Shown piece by piece: positions 1 through 8,857 of a stretch of 64,000 nucleotides of DNA. The first letter of the stretch is position 1, and every line of letters begins with the position of its first letter. This stretch comes from Mangrovibacter phragmitis. GTDB taxonomy: Bacteria > Pseudomonadota > Gammaproteobacteria > Enterobacterales > Enterobacteriaceae. Under the pieces are notes generated by a model. The model made no database searches and was not told where the DNA came from. It saw only the letters and a program-made list of their open reading frames with translations. The stretch is from positions 310,001 through 374,000 of the forward strand of contig NZ_LYRP01000022.1 of the NCBI RefSeq assembly GCF_001655675.1, read 5' to 3'. The translations under genes were made by a program, and so were the position numbers.

Positions 1-42
1 CCCAATAACTGGCATACTGATCTGATCACTTTCTTTTAGCGC

Positions 43-70
43 CATCGGTTGCCACTTGCTGGCAACGATG
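43..70 (+). other. Stem-loop just upstream of deoB
   Basis: Two 10-base arms (43-53 and 61-70) pair around a 7-base loop, with one bulged G at 48. The hairpin ends just before the deoB ribosome binding site (caggag, 71-76) and has no T-run, so it does not look like an intrinsic terminator. It could be an intercistronic RNA-stability or processing element. Bases 1-42 hold too little to identify the upstream gene; deoA would be expected from the enterobacterial deo order. Confidence 0.55.
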
Positions 71-81
71 CAGGAGAAATT

Positions 82-1305
82 ATGAAACGTGCATTCATTA
101 TGGTGCTGGACTCGTTCGGCATTGGCGCAACTGAAGATGCCGATAAATTCGGTGATGCAGGCTCAGATACACTGGGCCATATTGCTCAGGCCTGTGCTAA
201 CGGCGAGGCAGACAAAGGCCGTCATGGCCCGCTTCATTTACCTAATCTGACTCAACTGGGCCTTGCAAAAGCCCACGAAGGTTCCACCGGGAGCCTCCCG
301 GCTGGTATGGACGGTAATGCAGTAATTACTGGTGCATATGGCTGGGCACACGAACTCTCTTCTGGCAAAGACACGCCTTCCGGGCACTGGGAAATAGCCG
401 GTGTGCCTGTGTTGTTTGACTGGGGGTATTTCAGCGACGTAGAAAACAGCTTCCCCCAGGAGTTGCTGGATGAGCTGGTACAACGTGCTGACCTGCCTGG
501 TTACCTGGGTAACTGCCACTCTTCGGGTACCGTCATTCTCGACAAACTGGGGGAAGAGCATATGAAAACCGGGAAACCGATTTTCTATACCTCCGCTGAC
601 TCCGTTTTCCAGATTGCCTGCCATGAAGAAACCTTCGGTCTGCAACGCCTGTACGACTTGTGCGAAATCGCGCGTGAGGTGCTGACCAACGGGGGCTATA
701 ACATTGGCCGTGTTATTGCGCGTCCTTTTGTGGGTGAAAAAGCCGGAGCCTTTGAACGTACCGGAAACCGCCATGACCTGGCTGTTGAGCCACCGTCACC
801 AACCGTGCTGAAAAAGTTGGTGGACGAAAAGCAAGGCCAGGTGGTGTCTGTGGGTAAAATTGCGGATATCTATGCCAATGTGGGTATCACTAAAAAGGTG
901 AAAGCAACCGGGCTGGATGCGTTATTTGACGCGACGCTGGCAGAAATGAAAGCGGCAGGGGATAACACGATTGTGTTTACCAACTTTGTCGATTTTGACT
1001 CTTCCTGGGGGCACCGCCGTGATGTGGCCGGGTATGCTGCCGGTCTGGAACTGTTCGACCGCCGCCTGCCTGAGTTACTGGCTTTGCTTGAAGGGGATGA
1101 TCTGCTGATCCTGACAGCCGACCATGGTTGCGATCCAACCTGGGCTGGCACTGATCATACTCGCGAGCACATTCCGGTATTAATTGCCGGCCCACATGTG
1201 CAGCCCGGGTCTTTGGGGCATCGCGATACCTTTGCCGATATCGGGCAGACACTGGCCCACTATTTTGGTACCTCTGCCATGGACTATGGCAAAAATATGT
1301 TGTGA
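82..1305 (+). CDS. deoB: Phosphopentomutase DeoB
   Basis: Interconverts (deoxy)ribose 1-phosphate and 5-phosphate, linking nucleoside phosphorolysis to central carbon metabolism in the cytoplasm. It belongs to the alkaline phosphatase/phosphoglycerate mutase metalloenzyme superfamily. The expected metal ligands are visible: D10 (VLDSFG), D306 and H311 (DFDSSWGH), D347 and H348 (TADHG) and H359 (DHTREH). The probable phospho-acceptor Thr lies in GKDTPSGHW near residue 98. The ATG at 82 follows caggag and gives 407 residues, the E. coli length; an in-frame start at 49 would add an unconserved tail. deoD follows in the same direction after 131 bases, as in the deo operon. Confidence 0.97.
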   Translation: MKRAFIMVLDSFGIGATEDADKFGDAGSDTLGHIAQACANGEADKGRHGPLHLPNLTQLGLAKAHEGSTGSLPAGMDGNAVITGAYGWAHELSSGKDTPSGHWEIAGVPVLFDWGYFSDVENSFPQELLDELVQRADLPGYLGNCHSSGTVILDKLGEEHMKTGKPIFYTSADSVFQIACHEETFGLQRLYDLCEIAREVLTNGGYNIGRVIARPFVGEKAGAFERTGNRHDLAVEPPSPTVLKKLVDEKQGQVVSVGKIADIYANVGITKKVKATGLDALFDATLAEMKAAGDNTIVFTNFVDFDSSWGHRRDVAGYAAGLELFDRRLPELLALLEGDDLLILTADHGCDPTWAGTDHTREHIPVLIAGPHVQPGSLGHRDTFADIGQTLAHYFGTSAMDYGKNML

Positions 1306-1318
1306 GTGACGGTAGCTG

Positions 1319-1372
1319 TGGGCGGGGAATGAACCGCCCATGTCAGAATGCTGTGCCAGCAGCAGCCTGCTG
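1319..1372 (+). other. Two small stem-loops in the deoB-deoD spacer
   Basis: tgggcgg (1319-1325) pairs with ccgccca (1334-1340), and cagcag (1357-1362) pairs with ctgctg (1367-1372). The deoB-deoD spacer is 131 bases, longer than I remember for E. coli. Neither hairpin is followed by a T-run, so readthrough into deoD is expected. They may affect mRNA processing; this is inference. Confidence 0.4.
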
Positions 1373-1436
1373 CGCTCTGTGCCTGGTTTTGACAAGTGAC
1401 CGTCTTGACGCTGATTACTGATTAAGGAATATAACA

Positions 1437-2156
1437 ATGGCAACGCCACATATTAATGCAGAAATGGGTGATTTCGCTGACGTCGTTTTGATGCCGGGGG
1501 ACCCGCTGCGTGCCAAACACATTGCTGAAACCTTCCTGGAAGATGTTCGGGAAGTCAATAATGTTCGTGGTATGTTAGGTTTTACTGGCACTTATAAAGG
1601 CCGCAAAATCTCCGTAATGGGCCACGGTATGGGGATCCCATCCTGCTCTATTTACACCAAAGAGCTGATAACTGAGTTTGGTGTGAAGAAAATTATCCGT
1701 GTCGGCTCATGTGGTGCTGTACGCCAGGACGTCCATTTGCGAGATGTTGTCATTGGTATGGGGGCCAGTACGGATTCCAAAGTAAACCGCATTCGTTTTA
1801 AAGACCATGATTTTGCCGCGCTGGCAGATTTTGACATGGTGCGTAATGCGGTTGATGCCGCAAAAGCATTGGGTGTGGATGCCCGTGTTGGTAATTTGTT
1901 TTCCGCCGACCTGTTCTACTCTCCGGACCCTTCCATGTTTGATGTGATGGAGCAATATGGCATCCTGGGCGTGGAAATGGAGGCGGCGGGTATTTATGGT
2001 GTGGCGGCTGAGTTTGGCGCGAAAGCGCTGGCGATTTGCACGGTGTCGGACCATATCCGTACTCACGAGCAAACTACCGCAGAAGAACGCCAGACTACCT
2101 TTAATGACATGATAAAGATTGCCCTGGAATCGGTATTGTTGGGTGATAAAGCCTGA
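1437..2156 (+). CDS. deoD: Purine nucleoside phosphorylase DeoD
   Basis: Hexameric phosphorylase that splits purine (deoxy)nucleosides with phosphate into free base and (deoxy)ribose 1-phosphate, the substrate of DeoB upstream. It is 239 residues, the usual size of the bacterial high-molecular-mass class. Phosphate-binding residues G21 and R25 (MPGDPLRAK), the VGSCGA segment and the catalytic Asp in [10 protein letters not shown] are all present. The ATG is preceded by aagga at 1424-1428. It is the last gene of the deo block here and converges on ytjB. Confidence 0.97.
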   Translation: MATPHINAEMGDFADVVLMPGDPLRAKHIAETFLEDVREVNNVRGMLGFTGTYKGRKISVMGHGMGIPSCSIYTKELITEFGVKKIIRVGSCGAVRQDVHLRDVVIGMGASTDSKVNRIRFKDHDFAALADFDMVRNAVDAAKALGVDARVGNLFSADLFYSPDPSMFDVMEQYGILGVEMEAAGIYGVAAEFGAKALAICTVSDHIRTHEQTTAEERQTTFNDMIKIALESVLLGDKA

Positions 2157-2173
2157 TAACGCGCTGTTTTTTT

Positions 2174-2198
2174 GTTGTGCCAGCGAGCCTGGCACAAC
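2174..2198. other. Hairpin between convergent deoD and ytjB
   Basis: A perfect 10-bp inverted repeat (gttgtgccag, loop cgagc, ctggcacaac) starts 18 bases after the deoD stop. A run of T lies on its 5' side on the + strand and there is no T-run after it on either strand, so it is not a classical intrinsic terminator. It may still protect mRNA 3' ends or assist termination for both genes. Confidence 0.5.
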
Positions 2199-2265
2199 AC
2201 ATTCCCCTCCGTTTTTTACGCTCCTTTTCCTGATAAATAACGGCTAGTTGCATCGTGGCAACGGA

Positions 2266-2922
2266 TCAGGGCTTGTCTTGACTTTCGGGGGGAGCGTTAT
2301 CTTCTTCTTTGACCGACTTACTGGCAGTAAGCAGGAACGGCGACTGCTGCCAGCGTGTACGTTTACCCTGCAATAAGACACGGGCGAGAATAATGCCAAT
2401 GGCGACACATAACAGCATCATCAGGCGCAAAATATTGGTCGTGTTATCCACCTGGCGTGCGTCGGTTGGCAGGGAATGGGTGTCGAGCGTTAAACGCAAA
2501 TAACCCAGTAGCGTGTTTTTGTCTTCAACGGGCTGGACGATTTGTTGGTTGAAATAGCTACCTGCCTTTTTTCCATCTAAAGCCAGCCTGTCTCGCACAT
2601 TGACATTTTCGCCAGCCTTAACGATTAAATTTCCTTGCGAATCGTAGACACCCGCATCGAGAATACGCCCTTGCTGAGTTAAATTGCGCAGAATGACTGC
2701 AATATGCTTTTCATCCGGGGTATCCCCTTTGAGCAGGGGAACCAGGCGGTAACTGACCTGTATCGCCAGGGTGTTAGCCAGCTCTTCAAACTGCAAATTA
2801 CGGGTTTTTTGGTGGCTCTGACTGAACCACGACGCGCCTTGCATTAATGCAACCAGCAAAGCCAGGCAAATTAAGATAATTAATGTACGATGCACACGGA
2901 ATTTCAGTTTAGCCAGTGCCAT
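2266..2922 (-). CDS. ytjB: YtjB/Smp-type inner membrane protein
   Basis: Close in length (218 aa) and sequence to E. coli YtjB (Smp), a membrane protein with no established biochemical role. A hydrophobic segment at about residues 12-30 (LIILICLALLVALMQGASWF) and another at about 165-182 (ILRLMMLLCVAIGIILARVLL) flank a domain of about 130 residues, probably periplasmic. The C-terminal tail is polar and acidic. It is divergent from serB, with 110 bases between the start codons, as in other enterics. Confidence 0.9.
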   Translation of the reverse strand: MALAKLKFRVHRTLIILICLALLVALMQGASWFSQSHQKTRNLQFEELANTLAIQVSYRLVPLLKGDTPDEKHIAVILRNLTQQGRILDAGVYDSQGNLIVKAGENVNVRDRLALDGKKAGSYFNQQIVQPVEDKNTLLGYLRLTLDTHSLPTDARQVDNTTNILRLMMLLCVAIGIILARVLLQGKRTRWQQSPFLLTASKSVKEEDNAPPESQDKP

Positions 2923-3032
2923 AGCTCACCTATTGAAAAATTGCTGTCTGCATGTTGCCAGAAGCAGGCATCACAGGGTAGCCTCATGCGTTGTTTTATT
3001 CCGGCATGAATTCGATTTTTACAGGAGCTGTA

Positions 3033-4004
3033 ATGTCAAATAGCCTGACATGGTGCGATTTGCCCAACGATGTTTCCTTGTGGCCCGGACTGCCGCTTTC
3101 GCTCAGTGGCGATGAAGTGATGCCGCTGGATTACCGCGCTGGCCGGACTGGCTGGCTCCTGTACGGGCGCGGTCTGGATAAAAATAGCCTGACTAAATAT
3201 CAGCGTAAGCTGGGCGCCGCTATGGTGATTGTCTCCGCCTGGGATGTTGAAGAGTACCAGGTTGTTCGCCTGGCGGGTTCGCTGACTCACAGAGCGACCA
3301 AACTGGCACATGATGCAGGTCTGGATGTTGCGCCCCTGGGGAAATTGCCTAACCTGCGTGTGCCCGGGTTGCTGGTTATGGATATGGACTCAACAGCCAT
3401 CCAGATTGAGTGTATTGATGAAATTGCCAAACTGGCTGGTACTGGCGAACAAGTCGCAGCAGTGACAGAGCGTGCTATGCGTGGCGAGCTGGATTTTGCC
3501 GCCAGCTTGCGCGAGCGTGTAGGCACCCTGAAAGGTGCTGATGCCGGTATCCTTCAGCAAGTGCTGGATACCCTGCCACTGATGCCCGGGCTGACCGCTA
3601 TGGTGGCGAAACTGCACGCCTTTGGCTGGCAGGTGGCCATTGCTTCTGGTGGCTTTACCTTTTTTGCTGATCATCTGAAAAATCAACTGAATTTATGTGC
3701 TGCGGTGGCAAACCAAATGGGGATTGCTAAGGGTAAACTCACCGGAGAAGTGGTTGGTCCGATTGTGGATGCGCGTTATAAAGCCGATACCCTGAAGCAA
3801 CTTGCTGATACCTGGAAAATCGACCCTTCACAAACGGTGGCAATTGGCGATGGCGCCAATGATTTATTAATGATTAAAGCGGCCGGGCTGGGAATTGCCT
3901 ACCATGCGAAGCCAAAAGTGAATGAAAAAACAGAAGTCACTATCCGCCACGCGGATCTTCTCGGGGTATTCTGTATTCTTTCTGGCAGCCTTAAACAGGA
4001 ATAA
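3033..4004 (+). CDS. serB: Phosphoserine phosphatase SerB
   Basis: Last step of serine biosynthesis: hydrolyses O-phosphoserine to L-serine. It is a haloacid dehalogenase superfamily enzyme. Motif I is MDMDST with nucleophile D117 and acid/base D119, motif II is ASGGFTF, and motif III/IV is GDGAND with D273 and D277. The residue after that motif is Leu (ANDLLM) where E. coli has Pro. The ATG at 3033 follows aggag (3023-3027) and gives 323 residues against 322 in E. coli; an in-frame ATG at 2991 lacks support. radA follows after 29 bases, so serB-radA are probably cotranscribed. Confidence 0.97.
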   Translation: MSNSLTWCDLPNDVSLWPGLPLSLSGDEVMPLDYRAGRTGWLLYGRGLDKNSLTKYQRKLGAAMVIVSAWDVEEYQVVRLAGSLTHRATKLAHDAGLDVAPLGKLPNLRVPGLLVMDMDSTAIQIECIDEIAKLAGTGEQVAAVTERAMRGELDFAASLRERVGTLKGADAGILQQVLDTLPLMPGLTAMVAKLHAFGWQVAIASGGFTFFADHLKNQLNLCAAVANQMGIAKGKLTGEVVGPIVDARYKADTLKQLADTWKIDPSQTVAIGDGANDLLMIKAAGLGIAYHAKPKVNEKTEVTIRHADLLGVFCILSGSLKQE

Positions 4005-4033
4005 CCCGGCAGTAACAAGAGTGAGGTAATCTG

Positions 4034-5425
4034 GTGGCAAAAGCACCGAAAAGAGCGTTTGTCTGTAATGAGTGTGGTGCGGATTACCCGCGCTGGCAGG
4101 GGCAGTGCAGCGCATGCCATGCCTGGAATACCATTACCGAGGTGCGAATAGCGGCATCCCCTCAGGTTGCCCGCAACGAAAAGTTGTCAGGCTATGCGGG
4201 CAATGCTGGTGTCAGCAAAGTGCAAAAGCTGTCGGAAATCAGCCTGGAGGAACTACCCCGTTTTTCTACGGGCTTTAAAGAGTTTGACCGGGTCCTGGGG
4301 GGCGGTGTGGTGCCGGGAAGCGCCATTTTAATTGGTGGTAATCCTGGTGCGGGGAAATCCACCCTGCTGCTGCAAACCCTGTGTAAACTTGCTGAACAAA
4401 TGAAAACGCTGTATGTCACCGGGGAAGAGTCGCTCCAGCAGGTTGCTATGCGAGCCCATCGCCTGGGTTTACCGGGTACGAATCTGAATATGCTGTCAGA
4501 AACCAGTATTGAACAGATTTGCCTGGTGGCTGACCAGGAACAGCCAAAACTGATGGTTATTGACTCCATTCAGGTGATGCATATGGCGGATATTCAGTCA
4601 TCGCCGGGCAGTGTGGCACAGGTACGGGAAACGGCCGCTTATCTGACGCGCTATGCGAAAACGCGTGGGGTGGCAGTGATTATGGTGGGGCATGTAACGA
4701 AAGATGGCTCGCTGGCCGGTCCAAAAGTGCTGGAGCACTGTATTGACTGTTCTGTGTTGCTGGATGGCGATGCAGACTCGCGTTTTCGTACATTGCGCAG
4801 CCATAAAAATCGCTTTGGTGCTGTAAATGAGCTGGGTGTTTTTGCCATGACTGAGCAGGGGATGCGCGAAGTGAGCAACCCGTCAGCAATTTTCCTCAGC
4901 CGGGGTGATGAGCTGACGTCAGGCAGTTCTGTGATGGTGGTTTGGGAAGGTACCCGTCCACTACTGGTAGAAATCCAGGCGCTGGTGGATCAGTCTATGA
5001 TGTCAAACCCGCGGCGGGTTGCTGTCGGGCTTGAACAAAACCGCCTGGCGATTTTGCTGGCTGTGCTGCACCGCCACGGTGGGTTACAAATGGCAGACCA
5101 GGATGTATTTGTTAATGTGGTTGGCGGCGTAAAAGTTGCAGAAACCAGTGTTGATTTGGCACTCTTGCTGGCGATTGTTTCCAGCCTGAGAGATCGCCCG
5201 TTGCCGCAAGACCTGGTGGTGTTTGGCGAGGTTGGCCTTTCCGGGGAGATTCGCCCAGTGCCAAGTGGACAGGAGCGTATCACTGAAGCGTCTAAACATG
5301 GTTTTCGCCGGGCGATTGTTCCCCACGCCAATGTGCCAAAACGCCCACCTGCGGGAATGGAAATCTTTGGTGTAAAAAAACTGGCGGATGCGCTGGCTGT
5401 ATTTGATGATTTGTTTGTCACATAA
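4034..5425 (+). CDS. radA: DNA repair ATPase RadA (Sms)
   Basis: RecA-related ATPase that drives branch migration and processing of recombination intermediates. Domains: an N-terminal four-Cys zinc finger (C11, C14, C25, C28), a RecA-like ATPase with Walker A GGNPGAGKST (Lys 108) and the RadA-specific KNRFG motif at 258-262, then a C-terminal Lon-protease-like domain. The start is GTG, fixed by the conserved MAKAPKRAFVCNEC beginning. Length is 463 aa against 460 in E. coli. It lies between serB and nadR, the standard enterobacterial order. Confidence 0.97.
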   Translation: MAKAPKRAFVCNECGADYPRWQGQCSACHAWNTITEVRIAASPQVARNEKLSGYAGNAGVSKVQKLSEISLEELPRFSTGFKEFDRVLGGGVVPGSAILIGGNPGAGKSTLLLQTLCKLAEQMKTLYVTGEESLQQVAMRAHRLGLPGTNLNMLSETSIEQICLVADQEQPKLMVIDSIQVMHMADIQSSPGSVAQVRETAAYLTRYAKTRGVAVIMVGHVTKDGSLAGPKVLEHCIDCSVLLDGDADSRFRTLRSHKNRFGAVNELGVFAMTEQGMREVSNPSAIFLSRGDELTSGSSVMVVWEGTRPLLVEIQALVDQSMMSNPRRVAVGLEQNRLAILLAVLHRHGGLQMADQDVFVNVVGGVKVAETSVDLALLLAIVSSLRDRPLPQDLVVFGEVGLSGEIRPVPSGQERITEASKHGFRRAIVPHANVPKRPPAGMEIFGVKKLADALAVFDDLFVT

Positions 5426-5576
5426 CAACATGGGTGGTTGCTTCTTTTGGTAGCCACCAGGTTTTAGCCCCGCGATTCAACAGGTGGTGGGCTGAAACCG
5501 AACCTGGTTATTCTTACTTGTTCCTGCGTATATTGCACAAAGGCAGGTATTCCCCGGAGATTGCAGGAGGCAACGC

Positions 5577-6824
5577 TTGTCATCGTTTGAATATTTAAAA
5601 CACGCTATTCGCCAGAAGGGCTGCACACTCCAGCAAGTCGCTGATGCCAGTGGCATGACGAAGGGCTATTTGAGCCAATTATTAAACGCCAAAATTAAAA
5701 GCCCCAGCGCCCAAAAACTGGAGGCTTTGCACCGGTTCCTTAGCCTGGAATTCCCCCGGGTAGAGAAGCGCGTTGGGGTGGTATTTGGCAAGTTTTACCC
5801 TTTGCACACTGGCCATATCTATTTAATTCAGCGCGCCTGCAGCCAGGTTGATGAGCTGCACATCATTATGGGTTATGACGAGACGCGGGATCGCGAGTTG
5901 TTTGAAGCCAGTGCGATGTCACAACAGCCCACTATCAGTGACCGTTTGCGCTGGTTGCTGCAAACTTTCAAGTACCAGAAAAATATCCATATTCATGCAT
6001 TTAATGAAGAGGGCATGGAGCCTTATCCCTGGGGCTGGGATGTCTGGAGTGCGGGCATTAAAGCATTTATGGACAGTGAAGGTATTTTCCCGGACCAGAT
6101 TTATACTTCAGAAGCCTCAGACGCACCGCAGTACCTGGAACACTTAGGGATCAACACGGTGCTGGTCGATCCGGATCGCACGTTTATGAACATCAGTGGC
6201 GGGCAAATTCGTGAAAACCCTTTCCGTTTATGGGATTACATTCCTACTGAAGTAAAACCCTTTTTTGTACGCACTGTGGCTATTTTGGGCGGCGAGTCCA
6301 GCGGGAAATCCACCATGGTGAACAAACTGGCAAATATCTTCAATACCACCAGCGCCTGGGAATTTGGCCGCGAGTATGTCTTTTCTCATTTGGGGGGAGA
6401 CGGCAGGGCATTGCAATATACTGACTATGATAAGATTGCCATTGGTCATTCTCAATATATTGATTTCGCAGTTAAATATGCCAATAAGGTGGTGTTCATT
6501 GATACTGACTTCGTCACTATTCAGGCCTTCTGCAAGGCGAATGAAGGGCGGGAACATCCTTTTGTGCAGGCGATGATTGATGAATATCGGTTTGACCTGG
6601 TGATTTTGCTGGAAAACAACATGCCATGGGTGGCCGGGGATTTTCGCCGTTCCGGGAATGGTAGTGAACGTGAACGTAAGGCTTTTCAGGCACAGTTAGT
6701 TTCTATGCTGCAGGACAATGGCATTGTTTATGCCCACGTTGATGATACGGATTACGATACACGCTTTTTGCGATGTGTCAGCCTGGTGCGTCAGTTGATG
6801 GGTGAAGAGAGTTCCGGGCAATAA
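5577..6824 (+). CDS. nadR: NadR: NAD regulator, NMN adenylyltransferase and nicotinamide riboside kinase
   Basis: Trifunctional NAD protein of 415 aa. Residues 1-60 form a Cro-type helix-turn-helix (TLQQVADASGMTKGYLSQLL) that represses NAD biosynthesis genes. The nucleotidyltransferase domain carries GKFYPLHTGH (H77, H80). The C-terminal ribosylnicotinamide kinase domain carries Walker A GGESSGKST (Lys 244). The start is TTG, supported by a strong aggagg seven bases upstream (5565-5570) and the conserved MSSFEYLK beginning. The 151-base gap after radA contains imperfect stem-loops, so a promoter of its own is possible. Confidence 0.96.
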   Translation: MSSFEYLKHAIRQKGCTLQQVADASGMTKGYLSQLLNAKIKSPSAQKLEALHRFLSLEFPRVEKRVGVVFGKFYPLHTGHIYLIQRACSQVDELHIIMGYDETRDRELFEASAMSQQPTISDRLRWLLQTFKYQKNIHIHAFNEEGMEPYPWGWDVWSAGIKAFMDSEGIFPDQIYTSEASDAPQYLEHLGINTVLVDPDRTFMNISGGQIRENPFRLWDYIPTEVKPFFVRTVAILGGESSGKSTMVNKLANIFNTTSAWEFGREYVFSHLGGDGRALQYTDYDKIAIGHSQYIDFAVKYANKVVFIDTDFVTIQAFCKANEGREHPFVQAMIDEYRFDLVILLENNMPWVAGDFRRSGNGSERERKAFQAQLVSMLQDNGIVYAHVDDTDYDTRFLRCVSLVRQLMGEESSGQ

Positions 6825-6904
6825 AATACACCTTTGTTTCTGAGTCTGTGGCTTGATGGCAAGCATACTCTGAACTTGCTCGCAACGAAAATAAAACGGA
6901 AGAA

Positions 6905-6936
6905 TAAAGAAAACAGCCACCTGTATAAGGTGGCTG
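6905..6936 (-). terminator. Terminator for ettA, between nadR and ettA
   Basis: A 9-bp stem (cagccacct, loop of 5, aggtggctg; 6914-6936) is followed on the minus strand by a T-rich tract (ttttctttattctt). It lies about 20 bases past the ettA stop and would also face nadR transcription from the other side. Confidence 0.75.
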
Positions 6937-6955
6937 AGAAGTAATAAGCAGTAAA

Positions 6956-8623
6956 CTATTTAGTAATACGCTTATATTTGATGCGTTTTGGCTCGAGAGC
7001 TTCAGCACCCAGCGTGCGTTTTTTGTATTCTTCGTACTCGGTAAAGTTACCTTCGAAGAATTCAACTTTGCCTTCATCCTGGTAGTCCAGAATATGCGTC
7101 GCAATACGGTCCAGGAACCAACGGTCATGGGAAATAACCATGGCACAACCCGGGAACTCCAGCAGGGCGTTTTCCAGTGCCCGCAGGGTTTCTACATCCA
7201 GGTCGTTGGTCGGTTCGTCGAGCAGCAACATGTTGCCGCCGACCTGTAACAGTTTTGCCAGGTGCAGGCGCCCACGTTCACCACCAGACAGTTCACCCAC
7301 TCGTTTACCCTGATCAGTGCCTTTGAAGTTAAAGCGCCCCACATAAGCACGGCTGGGGATTTCAAAGTTACCAATCTTCATAATATCCAGGCCACCGGAG
7401 ACTTCTTCCCAGACAGTCTTCTTGTTGTCCATGGCATCACGGAACTGCTCTACTGCTGCAATTTTTACGGTATCACCCAGTGTGATATTCCCGCTGTTGG
7501 GTTGTTCCTGGCCGGTTATCATACGGAACAGGGTAGATTTACCCGCGCCGTTAGGGCCGATAATCCCAACAATAGCGCCTTTCGGAATAGAGAAAGAGAG
7601 ATTGTCAATCAGGACACGATCACCGTAAGACTTGGTGAGGTTTTCCACTTCCAGCACTTTGTCGCCCAGACGAGGGCCTGGTGGAATAAACAGTTCGCTG
7701 GTTTCATTACGTTTCTGGTATTCCACGTTGTTGAGTTCTTCAAAACGGGCCAGACGTGCTTTACCTTTAGACTGACGGCCACGGGCGCCCTGGCGAACCC
7801 ATTCCAGTTCTTTCTCGATGGATTTACGACGTGCGGCTTCAGCAGAGGCTTCTTGTGCCAGACGTTGATCTTTCTGCTCCAGCCAGGAAGAGTAGTTCCC
7901 TTCCCAGGGAATACCTTCACCACGGTCAAGTTCAAGGATCCAGCCTGCAACATTATCCAGGAAGTAACGGTCATGGGTAATCGCCACCACGGTGCCTTCG
8001 AAGTCGTGCAGGAAACGTTCCAGCCAGGCCACTGATTCAGCATCCAGGTGGTTGGTTGGTTCGTCCAGCAACAACATGTCAGGTTTTTCCAGCAGCAGGC
8101 GGCACAGAGCCACACGACGGCGTTCACCCCCGGATAAATTCGCGATTTTCGCGTCCCAGTCTGGTAACCGGAGCGCATCTGCTGCCCGTTCCAACTGGTT
8201 ATTCAGGTTGTGGCCATCATGCGCCTGGATTATCTCTTCTAACTTACCTTGCTCGGCAGCCAGTTTGTCGAAGTCTGCATCCGGGTCTGCATACAAAGCA
8301 TAGACTTCATCAAGGCGCTTAAGCGCACCGACGACATCCGCGACGGCTTCTTCAATAGATTCGCGAACAGTGTGTTCATGGTTGAGCTGAGGTTCTTGCG
8401 GCAGGTAACCGATTTTGATGCCAGGCTGAGGGCGGGCTTCACCTTCAATGTCGGTATCAATGCCAGCCATGATGCGCAGCAGTGTTGATTTACCGGCACC
8501 ATTAAGACCCAGCACACCGATTTTGGCGCCGGGGAAGAAGCTCAGAGAAATATTCTTAAGAATGTGCCGTTTCGGCGGAACCACTTTGCCGACACGATGC
8601 ATGGTATATACGAATTGAGCCAC
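6956..8623 (-). CDS. ettA: EttA, energy-dependent translational throttle (ABC-F)
   Basis: ABC-F ATPase that binds the ribosomal E site and gates entry into elongation according to ATP/ADP. It has no membrane segments. There are two nucleotide-binding domains, with Walker A GLNGAGKST (N-terminal) and GPNGAGKST (C-terminal), two LSGGE signatures and two LLLDEPTN Walker B motifs. The arm and inter-domain linker (EWVRQGARGRQSKGKARL) are present. The GTG at 8623, preceded on the minus strand by agagg, gives MAQFVYTMHR and 555 residues, the E. coli length; the reading frame stays open further upstream without conservation. Confidence 0.96.
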   Translation of the reverse strand: MAQFVYTMHRVGKVVPPKRHILKNISLSFFPGAKIGVLGLNGAGKSTLLRIMAGIDTDIEGEARPQPGIKIGYLPQEPQLNHEHTVRESIEEAVADVVGALKRLDEVYALYADPDADFDKLAAEQGKLEEIIQAHDGHNLNNQLERAADALRLPDWDAKIANLSGGERRRVALCRLLLEKPDMLLLDEPTNHLDAESVAWLERFLHDFEGTVVAITHDRYFLDNVAGWILELDRGEGIPWEGNYSSWLEQKDQRLAQEASAEAARRKSIEKELEWVRQGARGRQSKGKARLARFEELNNVEYQKRNETSELFIPPGPRLGDKVLEVENLTKSYGDRVLIDNLSFSIPKGAIVGIIGPNGAGKSTLFRMITGQEQPNSGNITLGDTVKIAAVEQFRDAMDNKKTVWEEVSGGLDIMKIGNFEIPSRAYVGRFNFKGTDQGKRVGELSGGERGRLHLAKLLQVGGNMLLLDEPTNDLDVETLRALENALLEFPGCAMVISHDRWFLDRIATHILDYQDEGKVEFFEGNFTEYEEYKKRTLGAEALEPKRIKYKRITK

Positions 8624-8857
8624 GTTGCGACTTCGCCTCTTTAATCGTGATTTAGGGTATTGAGTAACACTGGCGAAGTTTAGCCTTTTTCTTGCCTTAA
8701 TCCCAGCCATCAGCACGGAAGGAGGATATCCGCTTGAGAAAAAGAATTACGTAAAAAAGTGTTTGTGGCATGGCAGATTACTTTTTGCCTGGTTAGCATG
8801 ATATTTCCTGAAGGGTGTTTCGGGCATCCTGACGTACAAGAAGATTAAGGAGTTGTT

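Noticed and set aside
1-42. End of an upstream gene (deoA)
   Set aside because: deoA is expected by synteny, but the visible bases before deoB give no recognisable C-terminus, so it was not annotated.
7262-8035. 257-codon open frame antisense to ettA
   Set aside because: It lies wholly inside the highly conserved ettA gene, has no recognisable domain or ribosome binding site, and is explained by the codon bias of ettA.
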